Shown here piece by piece: positions 13,758-26,233 of a DNA stretch of 64,000 nucleotides; within the stretch, counting starts at the first letter, position 1; each line of letters opens with the position of its first letter. The stretch lies in NCBI GenBank assembly GCA_940671915.1, contig CALNVZ010003429.1, positions 24,980,815 to 25,044,814 on the forward strand, read 5' to 3'. Source of the stretch: Paracentrotus lividus. Taxonomy: Eukaryota; Echinodermata; Echinoidea; Camarodonta; Echinidae. The notes under the pieces are model-generated. The model was not told the DNA's origin. It saw nothing but the letters and a program-made list of their open reading frames with translations, and did not search any database. A program made the position numbers and the translations under genes.

Positions 13758-13870
13758 CCGAGAGCCCCTCGTCCCTCGGTAGCGAAAGCGGCACGGCATG
13801 GTAACGGGGGACCGAGGCGCTGGAAAACCGTAGCAAGACACCGTCACGGTCCAACCGCGGGCTCTGTGCA
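13758..13870. other. GC-rich island with multi-stem folding potential
   Basis: About 110 bases are far more GC-rich than the surroundings. Outer stem 13761-13767 (AGAGCCC) pairs with 13859-13865 (GGGCTCT); 13774-13780 (CCTCGGT) pairs with 13811-13817; 13827-13831 (ACCGT) pairs with 13846-13850. The minus strand is also open through it. It may be a structured RNA, a SINE body or a coding scrap; I do not recognise it. Confidence 0.35.
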
Positions 13871-14913
13871 GTTTGGTACTTATTTATGATCAATTAATAT
13901 TCAAGACACAAAATATGAATTTGATATGAAAACAGATGAGGCACGCATACGATGTGACACCTTTTCAGTTATCTGCGAAAAATCACGAGTTTTTATTTCA
14001 CTTGAGAATTACAATGGAATCGATCCACTATAGTTGTTTTTAATTGAACAAGGTCAGACCCATCGCTTATTTTGAGGGAGAAAAGAACAACCACTAAAAG
14101 CAAGACAAATTGACGATTTCTTGTGGGCAAATAATGACAAATCAAATAATTTTGTATATACCCCCAACAAATGACATTGTCTTGTGACCGTTGTTTATTC
14201 TATGCTTGATATAGGGGACGATATACCTCCAACAGCCCCTCCACCCGCAGAAAAAAAGGGGGAATGGAGGGAAAATAGGGAGGAAGAGAAAATGATCAAT
14301 AATTATAAAGAGAGACACAAGATGGTAAAAAAGTGGAAAGCAAATAAAAAAAAAAAAGAAATAAAAAGAGGCCGATCATAGAAAAGGAGTCAAAATTTTT
14401 GTCTATCTCGGTCTGCATTTCCCCCCTTTTTATTCTTTTATAAGATGGCATGCTATTTCTTACATCCACTTGAACCTCAAACTGAGCCACAACGCATCAT
14501 TGATTTAAATGTAATGAAAATACGCATTTTCCATCATCATAACGTTATCGTCTAATACTGACGAATAAAAGAATAATCGATTCTACATGATACCGAAGGC
14601 AAAACCACATAAGCGTTAATGACTTTCTGAAAGAACAAAATTAATTTTAGGTTCATTCAAAGCACTTTCCTTCATAATGTTGTAATGTTGGTTCTCTCAA
14701 TCTCGTGAAAAATATACTATGGAGGGAGAGGGGGTGCTAAAAGCTCAAATAATGTTAAAGTCGGTATTGTAATTGCTCACCAGCAATCCTGTACAAAATC
14801 TAGTCATGAACTACTCAACATTTACTTTTTAGCCCATAATGCAACAGTATGGTCGTGTACTATGCCAAATTGAATGATTACAAGTTTTTAATTTACCCAA
14901 CATTCATACTACT

Positions 14914-15108
14914 GTATAAGCCAATATTTTCGCGTACAGATATTTTCGCGATTTTTGACTAGTTGGGGAAATTCGCGAGAGCAAAATTTCGCGATTTTGG
15001 TGATGACTTCATTACTATAAATAGCCTTGTACTGAAGTGGAAATTTTCGCGATTACCAACTCGCGAAATTCGCGAAAATAAAGTCACCGCGAAAATAACC
15101 ACTTATAC
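14914..15108. mobile_element. 195 bp TIR element rich in TTTTCGCG motifs
   Basis: The ends are GTATAAG and CTTATAC, followed inward by TATTTTCGCG and its inverse. At least eight TTTTCGCG/CGCGAAA-type motifs occur inside, making it unusually CpG-dense. A short plus ORF (14963-15211) is incidental. Confidence 0.75.
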
Positions 15109-16635
15109 AAATATGGTGGCAAGCAATAGCAGCCCACCATCGCCGACAATGCCCTTTAATGTCATGTACACTTTTCCTATTATGAATTTAGTTGTTATCA
15201 TACTTATTTAAGCTTTTGTCGCCATTTTATCCAAAGATATATTTAAAGCTCCATCAGATTGGTTTATCGTAGAACCACTAGCTAACCTGACAGAAAAGTG
15301 CACCTTTTAATCGATTAAACATGTTAAAGGAAACGAGATAATACTCTTATTCTGGTTCTAAGAAAACGCGTTGTGCAACGACGCATTGGAAATAGACTTA
15401 AATTTTTGAATGAATGAGTTTTTTTAATCATTTTTTTTTAAAGCGCATCAAAATACTATAGGCATAGTTTTATAAACACAAATATACATTTTAAAGCTAA
15501 GATATATCTCGGTGCATTATACCTTACAGTTGGGCGACTTTTTATCTTTATAGATTAAGCTCTTTGTGTTTCTATTTTAGTCTCATATTTTCCTTGTTGG
15601 AAACAAGATGAATTATCTATGAAATCCATTTGTAATGCATGACGACTAAATGCTTTATTGCACTGTTCATAATGCTATGTAAAGATTGTATTTGTATAAT
15701 TATTATAATCATAATTCAACAAGGCTCGATTGAAAATTAATTTCATCGTGCATGGAACAAAATCCATTGCCGATTATATTTATATATATCGGCGATTAAA
15801 TCAATTACCATCAACGCTTAAACAATACACAAAAAATATAAAAGATTGACATTTACTTTAACTACACGAAAAATTGAAATTTATTCAAAATACATAACGC
15901 AGAAATAAAGACTATCATAGGTTTTGAAAAAAAGGGGAGCATTTATTTAAAGACCACAACAGAAAAAAATAAACAAACAAACAAACAACGAAACAAAAAA
16001 ACGAAATGAGTTATCAAATAATAAATTGTAGAGCCATAGAAAATGTAAACGCCCAAAATTGAATCGACCATTAGAACGATATGCCACCTTTTTATCATCC
16101 GAAAGATCGCGCTGGTGTGACAGACCTTTTGCTATACGCCGTAATGTAATATCATGTTCGGTTTGGAGGCGGTCTCACCAGTGTGAACGGGGATATTACT
16201 TGCTGGGATGATCGATAGGTCGTGTCTCTCGCAGAAACCCCCTCTTTCGTTCCCGTCCTCTTCAGGCTAGGAGGCAGAGAGAATTCATCATTATTAGGGA
16301 GAAACATGCTAGAGGAACATACATCAAATGAGCCGCCGCGCATAATAATGGGATGGGAGAACATGCATTGGGGAGGTATTGGTGTGTTTGGGGGAAAGAT
16401 GGTCCTAGGCATTTAGGAGTGTGTTTGATAAGACATGTAAACGGGCTATATTGGAAAAGATCGATGGAATAACAGTATATTTATGATTTTACTAGAGAGC
16501 AATGTTTTGCCTCCAAAAACGGCAGGATATGTCTGTTAGTTACGCGAAAGACGTGTTGCATATTGGTGAAAATACCTTTTAGGTAGGATTAATCAAACAG
16601 AAGTATTTGCGATATACAAACATTATTATATTATA

Positions 16636-16767
16636 AGTTTTCCCGGTCAATTTTATACTCTTTGCAGTCGAAATCAACTATTATTCTTTCAATATAAACG
16701 ATACCTCATGGAGAGGAACTATCGGTGAATTGAATTAACGTTTAGTTTAAACTTGACCAGGAAAACC
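16636..16767. mobile_element. MITE copy, (G)GTTTTCCCGGTCAA family
   Basis: GTTTTCCCGGTCAATTTTA at the left is mirrored by TTGACCAGGAAAACC at the right, with AAC..GATACCTCATGGAG in the middle. The same central motif appears inverted in the copy at 23308. Confidence 0.75.
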
Positions 16768-18195
16768 TCTATTAAAATATAAAAGAAATGTGTAGACTTC
16801 CAAAGTCTTCATTACATTTGCAAAAAAAAAAAAAAAAAAGGGAAAATGATCAGGATGCTCACATTTTTAACGTTATTTACACTCTCTCTCTCTCTTTTTT
16901 TTTTTTTTTTTTTCTGCCGTCATCCTTCTTAAAAAAGAGAAGTGAATGTTTTTAATTGTATCACAGCAGAGTATGTGGGTCACGAGAGGTTTTTTTTCTT
17001 CTTCTTCTTTTTCATGCAACCGTTTTCCTCGTCTCACTCAGCTAGACATGGAGGGAAAGGTCCTTACACAATCCGACCATGCTGGGTACAATCCCAAAAG
17101 GCTTTCAATTCATCATGTCAATATTGGCATTCTAGGTTTGCTGAGTAAATGCCTATGTGATGTATGTGCCTCTCCCAATCAACCTCCTCCCCCCCCCCCC
17201 TCCTACATTAAGCTATATTCATCACATCTAGTGACGTAGTTACATAGGGCACTGATTGGGCACGAACGTACACCCCACCCTTAGAAAAAAAAACAGGGGG
17301 CGTAGAGAAAAAAAATGGTTAAGAGAGAAATAAGAAACAAATGTAGAAATTATATTTTAAAACATTTCTGAGGTCTTGCTATGTAATGACACGTTGCAAG
17401 ACACTTCAAATTTTTGCGATACAAAATTCTTTTACGTAATATTACTTTTGAGAGTCTTTTTTTCCCCCCTCTTTTTTTTTTAATGAGTGAGATTGTTCTC
17501 TCATCTCCCTCCTGCCTCTTTCGATCTAGTCCGAACCCAAGTAGTTCCTTGAAACACTCGATATGCATTATCAGATTATGTTCTACCTCGCGTCCATGCA
17601 TTTGTGTGCGAATTAATTTTCTCCGTTATAGCCTATGCAGTTTCCTTTAACATGTTTAAGCCCTCTTCATATATGGCCTAAAAATACAAGAGGAATCATA
17701 AATTGTAGTTTTTGTTCAGACGAAAATGATTACTTGGTTCACACAAAACCTTTCTCTACCTGACCTGTCATAATATAAAACAAATTATAATGTTTTTGAA
17801 ATTGAAATCAATGCTCAAATTTGTAATTATACTGAATGTGAACGATGAGGAGAGAAAACATGGCGGAGGACATTTTGTTGTTATAGTAACAGTCAACATA
17901 ATGTCGGTAAGTAACTCCAGTCGAAATGTAAACGAGGCATACAATATGAGACTTGTGTTGTGCTATGAAAATACATTATTTCAAAGCGGTTCGGGAACTC
18001 TTTGGTCCTGAGGCTTGGTTTTTGTATTTATCATTCACTTTCATTTTTATTTGTGAGTGTGTAATAAAATGATGCTCAAGTTATAAAGTTTTTGCTGTTT
18101 ATCTTATTATAAAGATAATAACTGAATAGATCGTTCTGGGTTTTAAATCTGTCTATATAATAGTATATGATAAAAAAGAGTGTTACCGATCAAAT

Positions 18196-18197
<2 letters not shown>

Positions 18198-18243
<46 letters not shown>
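18198..18243. repeat. Poly-T run (46 T)
   Basis: An uninterrupted homopolymer; its length in the assembly is unreliable. Confidence 0.95.
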
Positions 18244-18244
<1 letters not shown>

Positions 18245-20039
18245 TTTTTGTGAAGCCCGTGCATCTGAACGTTGCATTTTTGCAGGGCACTCAGACCTAA
18301 AAACTAATTTGTAAAGGAAACATTATTTGTTAATTAACAAGTACCTTAAAGATTACATTTTTAATACTCGTTATACGTCATTTCATTTTCATTGGAAGAG
18401 CCTTTTTTTCTTTCTTTCTTTAAAAATTTCAATAATTTAATTTTTCAATCTAAAAATCAGGCACTTTCGAATTATACAATATGGTCAAAATAGATGACAC
18501 TGTACTTTTAGAAAGGAACAAAAATACCAAAAAGAAGTGATGATTTAACCAGGCGCATAAAAAGGGGGCTCGCGACTCACTATATCCAAATATGGCGCTA
18601 TTACTCGATCCTTTCCCTCTGTGCTATTGCGCCTCATTATGCTAAAGAAGCGCGGGTTATCATACACCTCGCAAATGCGGCACAACGATAACGTCTGTTA
18701 TAGAAGCAGCGCAACCACCAATAATCAACTAATTTGACCTTATTTGGTGTAATTCAGGGCTGATATTGCGGTGCGATTGAGTATATGAAACCGAGTTTAC
18801 GTTTCCCCTTATGGTCCTGCATTCATCCTATAATAAAGGCACTGATTTGTGGCCTTTTCGCAAGTAAACGAGGAAAACCAGATAGATGACAGTACACGGT
18901 AAAATAAGGAAGCGAAGAGTTGGGTGAAATAATTCATCAAGTTTGTGCACTCTCCCATCTAACTATGGATACATCCTATCTCCTGTTTAGAGTTCTACAT
19001 GTTCTATGTTACTTTCTTCTTCTTTAATTTCCTCATTTCTCTCTCTCTCTCTCTCTCTCAAAGTTATCTTTACCCCAACCCGCTTATCTCCTGCCTTTGT
19101 ATATTTAGGCATATATGTGTTTGTTTGTTTATTTTTTCTTGCATTGTTCAGCATAATTAGAGTCATATTAGAACAGGGCACTACCCCAAGGCGTCTTAAT
19201 TGGTCCAAGTTTATTCAACTGGAGTTATATTACATGCATTGACAATGTGAATTGAGTGAAACGAACCAAAACGGTTTATGTTGTTTACTACTTGAATAAC
19301 TCATCTCAACCTTATTCTCTGACCCTCTCTACCCCTCTTCTTGCTCTTCCTTCTTACTTTCCGCCACGAATTCTACATTATAATGAGCTTATTCTTGTTT
19401 TAATTGAAAGGGTATCTCTTTTGGGCCAAATATACATGTAGATTTTTTAAAGGAGACAAGATGCTTAAAAATATTTGGTTTTCACGGGCTCCCAAACTAT
19501 AATCCTATATTAGTAAAAAAACAAAACAAACAAACAAACAAAACAGACAATCAAACAAACACACAATAAAGTGTTTTATGTTTGTTTAAAATAGCTTTTT
19601 TTTCAGTCCCATGCATGGAAATTCAAGTCGGTTTAGTTGAATCTTCCTCGCCCTTTAATATTTTGCCACAACACATTACCGCAAAGAAGGTGTGGAAGAT
19701 GCGTCATTGATAATGCATTAGACAAATGAGCGATGAGCTCTCAGCGACAGATTAAGAGTGGGAATCATGTTGACTATAGCTTACCGCCTAGCCAGGTGGA
19801 AAAACTCTTTTACCAAGTCACACTACAGGCTTGACAGCAAACCTTACTGGAACCCACCGACGCCTTGCCCGACGTAATTTTTAGTAATGTTTTCGGTCTC
19901 GTCGATGTGACTGTGCTTTTAAGACGATTTTTTTTTCCTGACCCTGGTGGCGTTCAAGCGTATCCGCCCCTATACATTTTACCTTAAAATATTAAATGTG
20001 TGTGTGAGTTGTTTTTTGTTTTTTTTTGGTTGTGTTTGG

Positions 20040-20071
<32 letters not shown>

Positions 20072-20133
20072 TTTTTTTTTTTTTTTGTTTTTTGTTTGTT
20101 TTGTTTTTTTTTTTTTGGGGGGGGGGGGGTGGG
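20040..20133. repeat. (GTT)n - poly-T - poly-G tract
   Basis: GTT repeats grade into T runs and then into a G run. The tract yields Cys/Leu/Phe-rich ORFs that are artefacts. Confidence 0.95.
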
Positions 20134-20443
20134 GGGTGATATACAATTATCAAGCTTTTTTCCGGCTTACGATCGCTGTATTGAATTTAATGTCTTCATT
20201 ATCATTATCTTTTTTACTACCTATTTATTCATTTTTATAGTAGCTTGCCCCCAATTATTATTATTATTTTTTTTTGCAAACCACACATAGAAAATAAATA
20301 TTAATACAAGAATCTCCGTTCCGCCCCTATTTTTATTTTATTTTAAATATAATTATGTGCCCCAACTATTTTCAAGCCCGGGGTCTGTCGCTGTTTCATG
20401 CATTATTACATTTGGGCTAAGTATTTTATCTTATAAACTTATT

Positions 20444-20615
20444 CAGGGGCCGCCGAGCGTTTTTGAAAGTGGGGGCTGAGCCGAAAGTGGGTGGGGGGGG
20501 GGGGGGGGCTGAACAGGTTAAAAATCACAAATGTATGGTCATTTTTGCATTTTTGTACACGTTGGCTGAAAAAAAGTGGGGTTGCAGCCCCCCCCCCCCG
20601 GTTCCGCGGCCCCTG
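20444..20615. mobile_element. 172 bp TIR element (CAGGGGCCGC ends)
   Basis: CAGGGGCCGC at the left and GCGGCCCCTG at the right, flanked by TTATT at 20439-20443 and 20616-20620, a likely 5 bp target duplication. The interior has GTGGGGGCTGA and its inverse CAGCCCC, and GAACAGGTTAAAAATCAC. A related partial copy lies near 5599. Confidence 0.75.
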
Positions 20616-20617
20616 TT

Positions 20618-20705
20618 ATTGGCAGGTATTCTCGAAGGGTGACTAAAGTTAGTACGCCAGCCTATTAACTTTTTAATTAGTCACCCTTCAAGAATACCTG
20701 CCAAT
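20618..20705. mobile_element. 88 bp near-perfect hairpin (ATTGGCAGGTATTC family)
   Basis: ATTGGCAGGTATTCTCGAAG and its inverse surround a short loop containing GTTAGTACGCCAGCC. A related copy is at 56508-56602. It abuts the element at 20444-20615, which appears to have inserted at its edge. Confidence 0.8.
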
Positions 20706-20996
20706 ATCACTATTTTAGAACAAACCCTTCCTTCTCCTCTCTCTTCCATATTCCATTAGTGAGTATAGCGTCGTTTTACCTGTTTACGTTTAGCAGTCTT
20801 CAATATTTTGGTGGTGACTATATTATTCTCGTCATTCTGTGAGAGTCGTCTGACTTCCTTTGTTTATTCCTCATTCCCTACTGACCTCAGCTCACCTGGC
20901 TAATAACAGCCATTGTTTCCTAAAATACATCTCTAGCAGGAAGACAACCATTATCCTGTCCATATCCCGTCAGTCATAACATGAGATGGATGGGAG

Positions 20997-21021
20997 CCCC
21001 CCCCCCCCCCCCCCCCCCCCC
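20997..21021. repeat. Poly-C run
   Basis: An uninterrupted C run of about 25; the assembled length is uncertain. Confidence 0.95.
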
Positions 21022-21061
21022 GCCCCTTCATTTTTTTTTTATATTAAAAGTGATTTATTAT

Positions 21062-22775
21062 GATTGATTTGACCACGTCAATCGCTACGAAAAATATGTT
21101 GTTGTTTTTTTGTTTTGTTTTATTTTTGGTTGTTTTTTTTTTGTTTTTAGCTGCGTCATTTGGAGTTGATTATTATTTTTTTATTGAAGCAAATTATGAA
21201 CTGTCTCCTTATTGCGCATATTTTCCTTTTTTTAGGTGTCACATTTTAATTTTAAGTCACACTAGGGTACATGCAGGTAATATGGGCCAGCAGGTAATAT
21301 GGGCCACCTGAAGCAAATCATGTCGTGACCGTCGACCGGTGACCGGTGACCGGTGTGAGCCCCATAATGTTGTTCATATGAACTGTATACGAAAATATAT
21401 CGTCGTGAGAGCATCTGATGCGGTCATGCCGATATTTCTCTGAGAAAATTCCTGAAAACCAACAAGGTAGATAAAACTTACGGCATTTTTTTACCCTGAT
21501 GTAAAATTTGATATTTCACAGAATGTGATGGTGAAAGAGTGTTTGAGGGGGTAACCTCAATTGTTTTGTATATTTAGTAAGCTTATAGTTTCATTTTGAT
21601 CATACTAGCGTGTACAGGTCAATTTGTTTTAGTGAAGGGGTGCAATGTGGCATTGGATGCTTGCCTGACACAGCAACATTAGTGCAGGTAATATGGGACA
21701 TTCAAAATGGCGGAAATGATTCTGGTACTTAGTATTGGGATGATACATCAATCTCTTTGCTACGATTTTTTGGGGTATATTCACAGTATATAATTAATAC
21801 AAATAACTTATTGTAGGCCTATATTGATTTGTATAATGAAAATAATATTTAAATATTATTAAAAAAAAGAATTAATATACAAAATACATAACAATGAAAT
21901 ATATAGTCAAAGGATTTACTGAAGGGTCTTATAATTTCAAATTATATCTTAAAGTTAATGATTTTCAACATTTTAAGCAAATTCCAGATATGGTAGAGTC
22001 ATTGTAGTTTTACATACATTAAATACATGTGCCCATATTACCTGCACATGCAGGTAATATGGGCACTTTGGTAATGACGTCAACATTTGAATATTGCAGA
22101 CAGGGGGGTTGGTGATAATTGTTTTTCTTCACAATAAAAGTTAGAGCAGTAGTTATTGATTCATATAAACAAAGATTAGACTGTGTGTCATTTCGTAATT
22201 TTATGCAAATTAGGCAAATGAGCTTAGGGGGCCCATATTACCTGCATGTACCCTACTTGAAAAACAGAAATAATGACTAAATCTATTTTTTAGGATTAAC
22301 AACGTCAATCGCTTTGAAAAAATATGTTGTATTTTTGGGTGGGGGCTGCGTAATTTGTTGTTAAAAATAAAGTGTTTGTTGTTTGTTTGTTTTGTCTTTT
22401 TACCGAAGCATAGCCAATTATGAATTGTCTCAGTTTTGCGTATGTTTTCCCCTTTTAAGACGTCACATTCTGATTTTAAGTTCACATCACTTGAAAAACA
22501 GAAATAATTACTAAAAATATTTATTAGGATTTACAACGTCAATTGTTTTGTTTTTTTTTTTTTTTTAGGGGGGGGGGGGGTGCTGCGTAATTCGGAAGTT
22601 GAAATGTTTTTTGCTATTTTATTATTATTATTATTATCATTATAATTATTTTTTTTATGAAGCAAAGCCAATTATGAATTGTCTCCCTTTTGTGTAAAGG
22701 TTTTCCCCTTTTCAGACGTCACATTCTAATTTCAAGTCATATCATTTGTCTTGAAAAGCGAAAATTATGACTAAA
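21062..22775. repeat. Three degenerate tandem units of about 230-260 bp, split by an insertion
   Basis: Each unit has, in order, ACGTCAATCG, a T- or G-rich stretch, GCTGCGTAATT-like, GAAGCAAANCCAATTATGAA, TTGTCTC, TTTTCC, GACGTCACATTCTAATTT-like, then CTTGAAAANAGAAATAAT. Units start near 21068, 22300 and 22530. The first is interrupted by the 991 bp element at 21264-22254. Confidence 0.75.
21264..22254. mobile_element. 991 bp TIR element with internal CAGGTAATATGGG motifs
   Basis: The ends are AGGGTACATGCAGGTAATAT and its exact inverse, flanked by ACT at 21261-21263 and 22255-22257. Comparison with the uninterrupted sister repeat supports the empty site AAGTCACACTTGAAA. The motif GCAGGTAATATGGG recurs inside (21290, 21685, and back to back near 22030). 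A GACCGGTGACCGGTGACCGG run lies near 21328. No ORF resembles a transposase. Confidence 0.85.
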
Positions 22776-24386
22776 AATAATATATTATTGAGGATTATTA
22801 CCTCATTAAGTTCTTAACGTCGTCATTCGCTGACACTGGACAAATTTCTTTGATATGGTTTTGTTGTTCCTTTTGGATTGGCATATTGGATAATTGACAA
22901 CTTTATATGAACGTCATAAATCAGATCTAGAGTTTAAAAATAGCCAAGAACACTTCAGAAATGATGATCACTCCTTTTTCATTCGTCATATCCTTGGCTG
23001 GGAAATCCCTCCCAACTTATCAGAAACAAATAATGGCAATAATGATTTAGCGTATTTAGAAACTTCAACATAAAAGGGTATACAGTGAATGCGAGAACTG
23101 AATTTATTTCAGGATTAATAATCTGCCTCCTAGTGATGAAAATATCAATTTGTGTTCAATTGAAGCATAAAAATAACGTTGGACAAACATGCCAGACTAA
23201 AATATAATTGTGACATACTTTTATGGACAAGATTATTTAAGGCTCATTAAAGTGATAGCAGGAACACATGCAAATATGTTTGTGTTTTGCTGGTCGTGCA
23301 TAATTTAGGTTTTCCCGGTCATCCGAAATGTAATCGCGATCAAAAATCTAAACGTTAATTCAATTAAACGATAGCTCCGCTCCATGAGATATCGTTCAAA
23401 TTGAATGAACATAAACGAATTCGATTTCAAAGATTTTAAAATTGACCGGGAAAACCTATACATGTATTACACATGACTAGCTTAAGCAATTATTTTACGC
23501 CTATGCTTAAACAAACAAATGGACTTTTTTAATATTTTTTTTTTTATTTATTTATTATTTTTAGACAGGTTATGCTTTTGAGAAGGACAAAATACGAGTA
23601 TCATGTTCGATGAAAAGTAGACGCTTTGAGATGAGAGTGAATTGTAGAAAGGTGAATGAATAAAGAATATGAGAAAGAAAATAAATGATAGGTGTGTTGT
23701 ACTAAGGGGGGGGGGGGTGTAATGTGAATTTCGCTGCCAATAACACATTTCCGAATGTAATTGATTGATTTGGGGTGCTAATTGTTTTGATTAGACCTCT
23801 AATTGTTTTACATTTTACCATAATGAATTAAGATTACTTCCCGTATAGCTTATACGTTGGTTATTATCCGGGTGCTTTAATTGTTTTGTTGCTGTTAATT
23901 TTCGTCTGCGGCATAGGTTGTGGCGTGATGCGTGTTGTTATAAATTAAACAAGAATCCATCTTCATCTACACTTTGTAAGTGCTGTTCAAAGTTGTTTTT
24001 ATCATGTTTGATTGTTATAACAAGTCATGTTCAACATTACACATCAACTCTCCCACGAGTACAGAGACACCCCCCCCCCTTCCCGGGAAATGCACACTAG
24101 TTTGATCGGAAGTGTGTATACCGTTGTCATGTATATTCATACTTCATTGGTTTATTGAATTATTATACGCATCGTCTGGAGTATGTGTTTATCGATTTAT
24201 AGAGAAGTCCGTGTTATGAACGTGCATGAACATACTATCGAAATAAATTATTGAACAATGGAAAGAGACTTTGTGTTTTCATGTTTAGTTGTAGGGATGC
24301 TTATGTTAATTTTCTTGCATGTTCAGAAATCGTATTATTGCAATATCTCGTGCCCAATGGAGTCCTGTGTGGGTGCTATAAAAAAC

Positions 24387-24417
<31 letters not shown>

Positions 24418-24566
24418 AACGTTTCATGATATCAGACAATGTGACCCGCTAAAAGAGGAGCAAACTTTCTATGGTGTGATAGTTGAATGAGGCACCTTGT
24501 GAAAGAAAAGGTTTCATGTGTCTGATTCTTATCATTAATTCTGAATTATTTACTATTTTTTGTCAG
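22776..24566. other. Gene-free interval upstream of the annexin exons
   Basis: It contains the MITE at 23308 and small G and T runs. I could not find a convincing first annexin exon in it. Confidence 0.5.
23308..23456. mobile_element. 149 bp MITE, GGTTTTCCCGGTCA family, TA-flanked
   Basis: TA|GGTTTTCCCGGTCA at the left and TTGACCGGGAAAACC|TA at the right give clean TA target duplications. The interior has TTAACGATAGC-like and GAGATATCGTT motifs shared, inverted, with the copy at 16636. Confidence 0.85.
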
Positions 24567-26178
24567 GAAGGAGGCCAGATTGTGCCGACCGACCAACCGC
24601 CTTGCCCCGTCAGAACCCGACCAGCTATCGTGTACAGAGACTGTTTATCACGGGTAAGACGAATTCATGTTCTAATCAATAAATCGAAATAGATGAATTT
24701 CTCTATATTGAATTCCAACCAATTCTTTTCCGTCAACTCGTCTTCCCTCTTCCTCCTCTAGCTTCCCTTTTACCTCTTTATTTATTTCTCTTTCTCTGTC
24801 TCCTCCCCCTCTATCCTTGCTTTGTCTCTGTCGGTCTCTTTCCATTTCTCTCCCCCCCCCCCTCTCTCTCTCACTCTCTCTCTCTCTCTTCATATCCTCT
24901 CTTCTCTCTCCATCCCCTGCTGTCCCTCTATGCCCCTCTCACATACTCCTCTTCTTTCCTCTACCCCCAAACCCCCCCCCCTCCCTCCATCCCTCCCCAT
25001 ATATCTTACCTTTCCTGTATTTCCGTTCAGGAAGTTTATCAAAAATATAAATATCTATTTATATCATGTAAACGCAAGATAAGTACGATAGTGCAATAAT
25101 AATTATTAGTCTAGACATTGATAATGTAAACCCTCAAACGTAAACTAGTATTGACAATTGACGAGCCATAATTCTGTCCGAATCAATACACTTATCATAG
25201 TTTCGGTTGCATATTAAATATTGGTTTGTCTCGGCTTTTGTGTGTGTTTAAGACTATTCTTTTATATCACTGTTAGTGCATATCTGATGTGATTCAATAA
25301 GCTTATCAAGGTTTCGATTGCCTACTGTAGTTCCTTTTCTTTCGCTGTGTTTGCTTAAGTTGGATGAATATTTGTATCTTATTACTGCGTGTTATTCTTA
25401 TTTCTCTCTCTTTCTTTTGTATTTATTTATTTATTCTTCATTTCAAACAGGGCACAGTCCAGTCAGCAGACCCTTTCGATGTACAGAGAGACATTGAAGA
25501 ACTACACAAAGCTTTTAAAAGTAAATATCACCTGCTTGACAATTAAAAGGATCTATACTTTAAGGCTCTTTGATGGTTTACACATTAACGTTATTTAAGA
25601 AAAAGTAATAAATGCAACACTGGATATCATAATTATATTCAAATATATTCACATGAGCCGTACTCCTTATCAGTATAGAGAACACACTACAAAATGTGGG
25701 GGGGGGGGGGGGGGGTGGTAAAATAACTCAATTCTGAGTCCACTGGGGCAATACACCTTTCCATGTCAAATATCACCATACACACGACATTTTATCCGTA
25801 CTCTTTATTCATAAGTTTTAAATAATACTTTTGAAAATGATACATGTAGGATTTATACTGGAAGTAGCCAATGAATAAGAATAGATTAAAAGGAAAATAA
25901 TATTATTTGTTTTCAGAACACTGCAGATCAAATATTACATATAACGTGAAAAAAGGCCTACGTCGGAAATGAATATGAATATGAATTGATTTCATTTGTT
26001 CCTTTTCCCCCCTCTCAACAAAGTTATTGGTATAATTCATTTAGGTGCAGACGATAAAGTAATCACAGAGATCTTATCAAGACGGACGAACGATCAGAGA
26101 CAAGTTATTGCAAAGGCATATGAGGAGAAATATAATACGGTAAGTTTATGATTCCTGTCCATCTTCTCAATTGTCCTT

Positions 26179-26233
<55 letters not shown>

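Larger units (their letters stand above)
15109..20438. other. Gene-free interval with small repeats
   Basis: I see no supported exon. It holds a MITE at 16636, CT and T runs near 16880-16913, poly-T at 18198-18243, a CT run near 19036, and the GTT/T/G tract at 20040. The sequence ATGTCG|GTAAGT at 17901 is a speculative first exon for the annexin gene. Confidence 0.5.

Noticed and set aside
19947-20290. Cys/Phe-rich plus ORFs resembling a membrane protein
   Set aside because: Made by GTT, T and G runs; hydrophobicity is an artefact of low complexity.
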